Shown piece after piece: positions 8,401 through 13,549 of a DNA stretch of 15,260 nt. A program made the position numbers and the translations under genes. The notes under the pieces were generated by a model. It made no database searches. It had not been told where the DNA came from and was given only the letters and a program-made list of their open reading frames with translations. Source of the DNA: Caulobacter sp. (GTDB lineage: Bacteria > Pseudomonadota > Alphaproteobacteria > Caulobacterales > Caulobacteraceae); contig JACMOF010000569.1 in NCBI GenBank assembly GCA_014378155.1, positions 1 to 15,260 of the forward strand. The letters run 5' to 3'. The first letter of the stretch is position 1. Each line of letters opens with the position of its first letter.

Positions 8401-8611
8401 TTCGTTCGTCGGCGACGCCCGCACCGTCAAGGCGCGCAGCCAGCTTGACGCCTCGGCCTCGTACAAGTTCACCGACGACCTGACGCTGTCGGTCGACGCT
8501 TTCAACCTGACGGACGCAACCCGTTCGGAATACGAGAGCGATCCGATGCTGCCGCGCCGGATCGACTATGACGGCCGCACCTACCAGATGACCCTGCGGG
8601 CCACCTTTTAG
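5441..8611 (+). CDS. TonB-dependent outer-membrane receptor (Xanthomonas/Caulobacter oligosaccharide type)
   Basis: Predicted 1056-residue outer-membrane transporter that would use TonB/ExbBD energy to import oligosaccharides. Residues 1-29 are a signal peptide (cleavage near STAQA-QQ). A TonB-box-like VDALVVTG follows at 46-53. The plug (about 55-180) has the family-typical GRFPDLNVGEAIQRIPGIQI (81-100), ISLRGLP (111-117) and a GGLSGNIDLR block (165-174). The rest is a beta-barrel with many alternating aromatic strands, ending in LRATF with the C-terminal Phe expected of barrel proteins. Four cysteines sit in the barrel: C712-x2-C715 and C848/C875, possibly in surface loops. The neighbours argue for xylan- or glucuronoxylan-derived substrates rather than iron chelates, but sequence alone does not decide. 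It is the first gene rightward of the divergent promoter region. Confidence 0.93.
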   Translation: MTSNFNMLVLRATLLASCAAVALGSTAQAQQTPAATPEAAAPVDTVDALVVTGFRAAYANAIATKRDTLQISDGISSDGLGRFPDLNVGEAIQRIPGIQINREADSRNATISLRGLPGTFARTTLNGGAFADPVLNGSTPLGAFNSDIFTAINVIKSPMASDLAGGLSGNIDLRIAPALGRKDGGFAKLSYEYNDLGNLGSPLASLGYNKHLTDDFAVFGVVAWKDEKFRRDSITVNSWGNRLGSIQLGGQQAVVNNTGAYVAGQNAAYDALQASLPASYTSQFPNGLAPVYYPSQTRQLVKFNRGTTLSAATGFEWRINEDWKFGANGFITRRKLSQATNNLLYIDAGAGQGTNTGLTATSAVARISNLGAPYIVQTPNGPRAYVNSFSAANINTFDSIRSEPALNQTWAINPTVEFKNDEWRATANLTVSRAKAQAKQIEFDIVQNPYRNLGAGGLNGITTSVALGGADLANYMATLATPHATHLATTPYNIPALASAATQAGAQMPGAAANTPADRFGITGTNGRAKNDLDSAQLDLERTFEDGRFLTGLQFGGRAESLKFTSSGSRNTSLGAQTQNITPAMASQLSYANDFFGGQASGATSNWMGVDVKQMLSILTPVNTAPRNTTTNPTGLPGQFAFGAPGVFLTPYGFVNNYWDGNYWNNNFTNENDVYSAYATAKFKTEMFSIPVHGALGVRYEYTDNKIVALNCTNCAAAQSVAPGPINHGQTTKTTTRNYDYWLPSLILAADLRDDLILRFAAYSTYVRPQPRDIVPTTYVQSPVDLTPPVDPVYTVTIGATSLKPYTSDSVDLSLEWYNRPGGLISLATYRKKIDGYIGPITDPALLCPASGQIPGLDVNLGTLTIDNSGGTPVCRSSNTFTGAGGTVRQAQVNISGQTNQNAMTVTGVEFNIQQNFDFLPGFWKDFGGAFNYSYTSIDGKDQAGKAITLPSVSKNNLNLIGYYEGPKFGARLVYNWRDKYDLAAGNSFVGDARTVKARSQLDASASYKFTDDLTLSVDAFNLTDATRSEYESDPMLPRRIDYDGRTYQMTLRATF

Positions 8612-8626
8612 TCTGTAGTTCCCCTG

Positions 8627-8653
8627 TGAGGCCGGGCTCCGCGCCCGGCCTCA
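8627..8653 (+). terminator. Strong hairpin after the receptor gene: terminator or attenuator
   Basis: An 11-bp perfect stem, TGAGGCCGGGC (8627-8637) and GCCCGGCCTCA (8643-8653), encloses the loop TCCGC. It starts 16 nt after the receptor stop codon. The sequence after it, TGTCTTTGTCC, is only modestly T-rich. The next gene starts just 27 nt downstream, on the same strand and with no room for a clear promoter, so partial read-through seems likely. Confidence 0.75.
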
Positions 8654-8679
8654 TGTCTTTGTCCAAAGAGACGCGTGAC

Positions 8680-9738
8680 ATGAAGACGTTGCTGATGGGC
8701 GCGGCCTGCGCCCTGGCGCTACTGGCCTCGCCGGCCCTGGCGGCCGACTACGCCCTGCTGGGTCCGGCCTACGCCAAGGGCGGCGCCGCAGCCCCCGCAG
8801 CAGCGGACGTCCTGAGCAAGGCCAAGGCCGCCCTGACCCGTCCGCCCGGCGCGATCCCTCTGCTGCATACCGAGGGCACCCTGCCCGGCAAGGGCATTCG
8901 CGAGATCAGCGTGACGGCCAAGGAGGACCAGCCGATCGTGCTGAACCTGGCTTTGGCCTGGCGGCTGACGGGCGACCGGGCCTATCTCGACCAGGCTGGC
9001 CGCTATCTGGAGAACTGGGCCGACGTCTATCAGATGTCTTTCAACCCGATCGACGAGACCGGCTTCGACGCCCTGATCATGGCCTATGACCTGACCGAGG
9101 CCGACCTGGCCACGATGACCCGCGCCAAGCTCGATGGGTTCTGGCGGCGCATGGCTGTCGGCTATCTCGACGCCATGGATGGCAAGCCGCGCAATTTCGA
9201 CACCAACTGGCAGAGCCACCGCATCAAGCTGGCCACGATGGCGGCTTTCCAGGTCGCCGACGCCAAGCTGATCGACCGGGCCCGGGCGGCTTTTCGCGCC
9301 CAAGTCACGACCAACCTGCTGGCCGACGGCACAGTGCACGACTTCCACGAGCGCGACGCCATCCACTACGTCACCTACGACCTGGACCCACTGATGATGG
9401 CGACGCTGTCGGCTCGCGCCCATGGCGAGGACTGGTTCACCTGGCGCAACGCCGCCGGCGCCAACCTGCCCGGCGCGCTCGACTGGCTGGCGCCCTACGC
9501 CAAGGGCGAAAAGATCCATATCGAGTTCGCCAACTCGAAGGTCCAGTTCGACCGCGACCGCGCGGGCGCGGGTCAAAAGGAATATGCGCCGCACCCGTGG
9601 GATCCCGTCAATGCGGTCGGCACCTATGCCTTGGCCAGCCTGATGGACCCGCGCTATGCCCCGCTACGCGACGATCTGGTCAAGCGCACGCATCGCCAGC
9701 CAGCGGCGTGGATCCTGCTCCAGGACCAATCCCGCTGA
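8680..9738 (+). CDS. Exported alginate-lyase-family (alpha-toroid) protein, substrate unknown
   Basis: Predicted 352-residue secreted or periplasmic protein resembling the Alginate_lyase Pfam family (PF05426), whose helical-barrel enzymes cleave uronic-acid polymers by beta-elimination. Residues 1-21 are a Sec signal peptide (MKTLLMG, hydrophobic core, ASPALA). Likely active-site blocks are NWQSHRIK (176-183, Asn and His) and DGTVHDFHERDAIHYVTYDLDPL (216-238, with His229 and Tyr230). Helix-rich segments such as VLNLALAWRLTGDRAYLDQA (87-106) fit the toroid. The ATG at 8680 begins the signal peptide and has AAAGAG 9 nt upstream; an in-frame ATG at 8653 overlaps the hairpin and is less likely. 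It follows the receptor gene by 68 bp. The rest of the locus concerns glucuronoxylan, not alginate, so it may act on another uronide-containing glycan. Family call fairly secure; substrate and activity unknown. Confidence 0.75.
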   Translation: MKTLLMGAACALALLASPALAADYALLGPAYAKGGAAAPAAADVLSKAKAALTRPPGAIPLLHTEGTLPGKGIREISVTAKEDQPIVLNLALAWRLTGDRAYLDQAGRYLENWADVYQMSFNPIDETGFDALIMAYDLTEADLATMTRAKLDGFWRRMAVGYLDAMDGKPRNFDTNWQSHRIKLATMAAFQVADAKLIDRARAAFRAQVTTNLLADGTVHDFHERDAIHYVTYDLDPLMMATLSARAHGEDWFTWRNAAGANLPGALDWLAPYAKGEKIHIEFANSKVQFDRDRAGAGQKEYAPHPWDPVNAVGTYALASLMDPRYAPLRDDLVKRTHRQPAAWILLQDQSR

Positions 9739-9742
9739 AACC

Positions 9743-10516
9743 TTAGGCCACGGCGCGCGACAGCTCTTCAAGGACATCGCCCGCGCTCCTGGCCTGGGCG
9801 GCGACCTCGCCGATGACGATCAGCACCGGACCGCCGCGCGTCTCGCCCAGCGCCGCCGCCAATGTGCCCAGCGTACAAGGATAGAGCCGCGCCTCGACGC
9901 CGCCCGCCTGCTCCACGGCCACCGCCGGAGTGTCTGGCGAGCAGCCGGCGGCGATCATCCGTTCACTCAGCGCGCCCGCGACCTCGCCGCCCATATAGAT
10001 GGCCATCGTGGCTTCCGGATCGGACGCGGCGCTCCAATCGCCGGCCAAGGCGCCGGCCTCCAGTCGCGCCGTCGTGAACACCACCCGTCGCGCCTCGCCG
10101 CGATGGGTCAGGGGGAAGCCAAACTGAGCGGCGGCGGCGCAGGCGGCGGTGACCCCCGGCACGACCTCGACCGGGACGCCGTGGCCCTGGAGGAACGCTG
10201 ACTCCTCGCCCACCCGGCCGAAGATCGACGGATCGCCGCCCTTGAGCCGCACCACCCGCAGGCCCTTGCGGGCCAGGCGCAGCATCAGCCGGTTGATCTC
10301 GTCCTGGTGCATGCTGAGCCTGCCGGCCCGCTTGCCGGTCTGGATGCGCACGCAGCCGGGCGGGGCCAGGGCGATCGCGTCATCCGAGATCAAGGCGTCG
10401 TAGAGTAGGGCCTGGGCGCTCTCGACGGCGCGAACGGCGCGGACGGTCATCAGGTCCACGGGGCCCGGGCCAGCGCCGACCAGCAGGACACGGCCGGCTT
10501 GAGCATCATGCGACAT
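9743..10516 (-). CDS. cobA: Uroporphyrinogen-III C-methyltransferase (SUMT)
   Basis: Predicted cytosolic enzyme that transfers two methyl groups from S-adenosylmethionine to uroporphyrinogen III, giving precorrin-2 for siroheme. The 257 residues match a single-domain SUMT: LLVGAGPGPVDLMTVRA (11-27), a YDALIS block (39-44), GKRAGRLSMHQDEIN (61-75), VRLKGGDPSIFGRVGEE (89-105), VEVVPGVTAACAAA (116-129) and PLTHRGEARRVVF (135-147). The SAM loop has GPGPVDL where GPGDPEL is commoner. There is no fused dehydrogenase/ferrochelatase domain as in E. coli CysG, so that step must be encoded elsewhere. It is the last gene of the nir-nas operon and its start overlaps the nasA end by 11 nt, so it probably supplies siroheme for NirB. 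It ends 4 bp from the stop codon of the convergent lyase-fold gene. Confidence 0.93.
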   Translation of the reverse strand: MSHDAQAGRVLLVGAGPGPVDLMTVRAVRAVESAQALLYDALISDDAIALAPPGCVRIQTGKRAGRLSMHQDEINRLMLRLARKGLRVVRLKGGDPSIFGRVGEESAFLQGHGVPVEVVPGVTAACAAAAQFGFPLTHRGEARRVVFTTARLEAGALAGDWSAASDPEATMAIYMGGEVAGALSERMIAAGCSPDTPAVAVEQAGGVEARLYPCTLGTLAAALGETRGGPVLIVIGEVAAQARSAGDVLEELSRAVA

Positions 10517-13190
10517 GGAGGGTCTCCTTGACGGGCGGGATGACGACCGACGCGGCGATCATGCGGGCGATCTCGGGGCGGCAGGAGCCGCAGTTGGTCC
10601 CTGCCCCGGTCGCGACGCCGACCGCGTCAGGACTGATGGCCCCCGCGACGATCGCGGCCTGAACGGCCCTGGCGCCGATCTTCAGGCAGGCGCAGACCAT
10701 CGGTCCCTTGTCGATCGGCGCGCCGGGCGGACGGCCAAACAACAGCGCCGAGCGGGCTTCAGGACTGAGCACCGGTTCAGCGAACAGCTCGGCCAACCAG
10801 TCCCGCGCCGGCAGACGGCCGGCCAGGGTGACATACAGCACAGCGACCAGCCGCCCATCCTCGACCCAGGCGTCGCGCCGGGCGCCGGTGGCGGCGTCTT
10901 CGTAGGTCACGAGTTCGCCGGTCAGGCCTTTGACAAGCGCCTTGCGCAGGGCGGCGCGCTCGGCCTCATCGCCCCGACCGGCGAACTCGTGTTGCTGGCA
11001 GGCGTCCTGCGGGATGCGCCGCCAGACGAGGTCCAACCCCGTGGGGGATGCGAGGCTGGACCGCGTGAGAAAAAAGCCCTTCCAGGTCTCGCGATAGGCG
11101 CGGATCCGGGCGGGGGTGTGCTTGAACTCCGGCTGTCCCGAGGTCGGGTCGAGATTGGCCGCCACCAGCGGATTGGCGCGGCCGGACGGCGCGAAGGCGT
11201 TGGTCCAATGCATCGGCATGAACAGGCTGCCCGGCCGTTGACGGTCGGTGAGCTTGGCAAGGGCCACGGCTTCGCCGCGTACGGTGATGATCCGGGTCAG
11301 GGCGCCGTCCTTGAGGCCCGCGGCCTCGGCGTCTGCCGGATGGACCTCGACGAACGGTTCGGGCGCGTGACGGCACAGGTCGGGAGCCAAGCCGGTGCGG
11401 GTCATGGTGTGCCACTGGTCGCGGATGCGGCCGGTGTTCAGCGAGAGCGGGAAGGCCGCGTCGACGGCGTCCGCTGGGCCGCGCGGCCGGGTCGGGACCA
11501 TGCGGGCTCGGCCGTCTGGCGTCTGGAACCGGCCGTCGATGAACAGCCGCGCCGTGCCCTGGCCGTCCGCCGTCACGGGCCACTGCAGGGGCGACAGCGC
11601 CGCATAGGCCTCCGGCGTCAGGGCGGCCAGGCCTGCCAGGTTCAAGACCCGCCCCTCGTTCTCGTAGGCCGTCATCCGCGCCCACTCGCGAAAGACACTG
11701 GCCTGAGACGGCCATCCGAAGCCATCGAAGCTCATGGCGCGTCCGACGTCGGCGACGATCCGCCAGTCGGCGCGGGCCTGGCCAGGCGCCGGGAACAGCG
11801 CCCGCTGCCGCGAGATCCGGCGCTCGGAATTGGTCACCGTCCCGTCCTTCTCGCCCCAGGCCAGGGCCGGCAGCTTGACGTCGGCGAAGGCCGTGGTGTC
11901 GGTGTCTACGCAGTCCGACACCACCACGAACGGGCAGCGCTCCAGCGCCTCGCGCACCCGGGTGGCGTCGGGCATCGAGACGGCCGGGTTGGTGGCCATC
12001 ACCCAGATCGCCTTTATCTTGCCCGCATGGACCGCCTCGAACATGTCGACGGCCTTCAGGCCCGGGGCGCGGGCGGTGTCGGGCGCCCCCCAGAAGCGGG
12101 CGACGCGGTCGCGGTCGGCGGGGGCGAAGTCCATGTGGCCGGCCAGGGTGTTGGCCTTGCCGCCGGTCTCGCGCCCGCCCATGGCGTTGGGCTGGCCGGT
12201 GATCGAGAACGGGCAGGCCCCTGGCTTGCCGATCCGCCCCGTCGCCAGGTGGACATTGAGGATCGCCAGCCCCTTGGCCGTGCCCTGGGCCGACTGATTG
12301 GCGCCCATGGAAAACAGGCTGACCGTGCGCTCATGGGCCGCGAACAGCTCGTAGAAAGTCAGCAGGTCTTCCACCGGCACGCCGCAGTCGGCGGCCACGG
12401 CGGCGGGCGACTGATCCAGCTCGGCCAGGGCCGTCTCGACATCCGCGAAGCCATTGACATGAGCGGCGATGTAATCGCGGTCGATGGCTCCCCGCCGGAT
12501 CAGGTCGGCCAGCAGACCGTTCCACAGTCGCACGTCGCTTTGCGGGGCGATGGCCAGGTGAAGGTCGGCGCCTTCGGCCGTGTCGGTCCGGCGCGGGTCG
12601 ATGACCACGTGCTTCTGGCCTCGCGCCTTGGCCGCCTCCATGCGTCGAAACAGCACCGGATGGGTCCAGGCGGCGTTGTGGCCGCTGAACACCACCAGGT
12701 CCGCCAGGTCCAGATCCTCATAGCAGCCCGGCACCAGGTCGGCGCCGAACGCCTGCTTGTGGGCCGCCACCGCCGAGGCCATGCAGAGCCGGCTGTTGGT
12801 GTCGATATTGCCCGAGCCGATGAAGCCCTTCATCAGCTTGTTGGCGACATAATAGTCCTCGGTCAGCAATTGGCCCGAGACATAGAAGGCCACGCTGTCG
12901 GGCCCGTGCTTGGCGATGGTGTCCTTGAAGCGCTTGGCGACCAGGGCCGTGGCGTCGCTCCAGGACGCGACTTTGCCGCCAATGGTCGGCTCAAGGAGCC
13001 GGCCCTGCAGCCCCACCGTCGCGCCCAGCGCCGCGCCCTTGGAACAGAGGCGGCCGAGATTGGCGGGATGAGCGGCGTCGCCGGTCACGGACAAGGCTCG
13101 GCTCTCACCGACAGCGCCGCTCACGCCGCAACCGACCCCGCAATAGGGGCAGGCGGTCTTGATCGTGCGCGCGCCGCCGCCGTCTGCCAT
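10506..13190 (-). CDS. nasA: Assimilatory nitrate reductase, large (molybdopterin) subunit
   Basis: Predicted cytoplasmic enzyme that reduces nitrate to nitrite for nitrogen assimilation; 894 residues. The N-terminal 4Fe-4S domain has C14-x2-C17-x3-C21 and C49. Cys136 in TNSRLCMASA is the expected molybdenum ligand. The bis-MGD-binding regions follow, with the C-terminal dinucleotide-binding domain near 580-690 (VEVHPADAEAAGL, FMPMHWTNAF, SGQPEFKHTPAR). A BFD-like 2Fe-2S domain ends the protein: C833-x-C835 and C867-x2-C870, as in NasA of the Klebsiella type and absent from the shorter NarB/NasC type. The lack of a signal peptide fits an assimilatory role. The ATG at 13190 overlaps the nirD stop codon by one base (TGATG), with a G-rich ribosome site 4 nt upstream. 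The electron-donor subunit is not in the window. Confidence 0.95.
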   Translation of the reverse strand: MADGGGARTIKTACPYCGVGCGVSGAVGESRALSVTGDAAHPANLGRLCSKGAALGATVGLQGRLLEPTIGGKVASWSDATALVAKRFKDTIAKHGPDSVAFYVSGQLLTEDYYVANKLMKGFIGSGNIDTNSRLCMASAVAAHKQAFGADLVPGCYEDLDLADLVVFSGHNAAWTHPVLFRRMEAAKARGQKHVVIDPRRTDTAEGADLHLAIAPQSDVRLWNGLLADLIRRGAIDRDYIAAHVNGFADVETALAELDQSPAAVAADCGVPVEDLLTFYELFAAHERTVSLFSMGANQSAQGTAKGLAILNVHLATGRIGKPGACPFSITGQPNAMGGRETGGKANTLAGHMDFAPADRDRVARFWGAPDTARAPGLKAVDMFEAVHAGKIKAIWVMATNPAVSMPDATRVREALERCPFVVVSDCVDTDTTAFADVKLPALAWGEKDGTVTNSERRISRQRALFPAPGQARADWRIVADVGRAMSFDGFGWPSQASVFREWARMTAYENEGRVLNLAGLAALTPEAYAALSPLQWPVTADGQGTARLFIDGRFQTPDGRARMVPTRPRGPADAVDAAFPLSLNTGRIRDQWHTMTRTGLAPDLCRHAPEPFVEVHPADAEAAGLKDGALTRIITVRGEAVALAKLTDRQRPGSLFMPMHWTNAFAPSGRANPLVAANLDPTSGQPEFKHTPARIRAYRETWKGFFLTRSSLASPTGLDLVWRRIPQDACQQHEFAGRGDEAERAALRKALVKGLTGELVTYEDAATGARRDAWVEDGRLVAVLYVTLAGRLPARDWLAELFAEPVLSPEARSALLFGRPPGAPIDKGPMVCACLKIGARAVQAAIVAGAISPDAVGVATGAGTNCGSCRPEIARMIAASVVIPPVKETLHVA

Positions 13191-13549
13191 CAGGCCCCCC
13201 GTATCGCCGGCGCCGTCGCCAGACTGAGCATCAGACGGCCGTCGCGCACTTCCAATGGCACCACCGGCGTGCAGCCCTTGCCCTTGTCGGCGCCCATGGG
13301 CTCGCCCGAGGCCAGGTCAATCGACCAATTGTGCAGCGGGCAGGCCACGGCGCGGCCGTGGACGATGCCCTGGCTCAGCGGCCCGCCCTTGTGCGGACAG
13401 GCGTCCATCAGGGCGAACACCTCGCCATCACCGGTTCGGAAAATGGCGATGTCGCCGCAGGGGCTGGTGACGCGACGGGCCCCGCGACGCGGAATGTCCG
13501 TCACCGCGCCGACATCGATCCAGACCGGAGATTTCAGGGGCGCGTTCAT
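13190..13549 (-). CDS. nirD: Nitrite reductase small subunit, Rieske type
   Basis: Predicted small subunit of the cytosolic NAD(P)H nitrite reductase NirBD; 119 residues, usual length. It has a complete Rieske 2Fe-2S motif: C51-P-H53, 16 residues, then C70-P-L-H73. E. coli NirD keeps the fold but lacks these ligands, so this protein belongs to the cluster-bearing kind and may pass electrons itself. The ATG at 13549 overlaps the nirB stop as ATGA (4 nt), and the stop codon overlaps the nasA start, so translation of all three is probably coupled. The frame stays open far upstream inside nirB, but no start there makes sense because the Rieske fold begins right after MNAPLKSPVW. Confidence 0.93.
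   Translation of the reverse strand: MNAPLKSPVWIDVGAVTDIPRRGARRVTSPCGDIAIFRTGDGEVFALMDACPHKGGPLSQGIVHGRAVACPLHNWSIDLASGEPMGADKGKGCTPVVPLEVRDGRLMLSLATAPAIRGA

Noticed and set aside
9713..9725. TCCTG-CTC-CAGGA hairpin near the end of the lyase-fold gene as a terminator
   Set aside because: Only a 5-bp stem, inside coding sequence, and not followed by a T-run.
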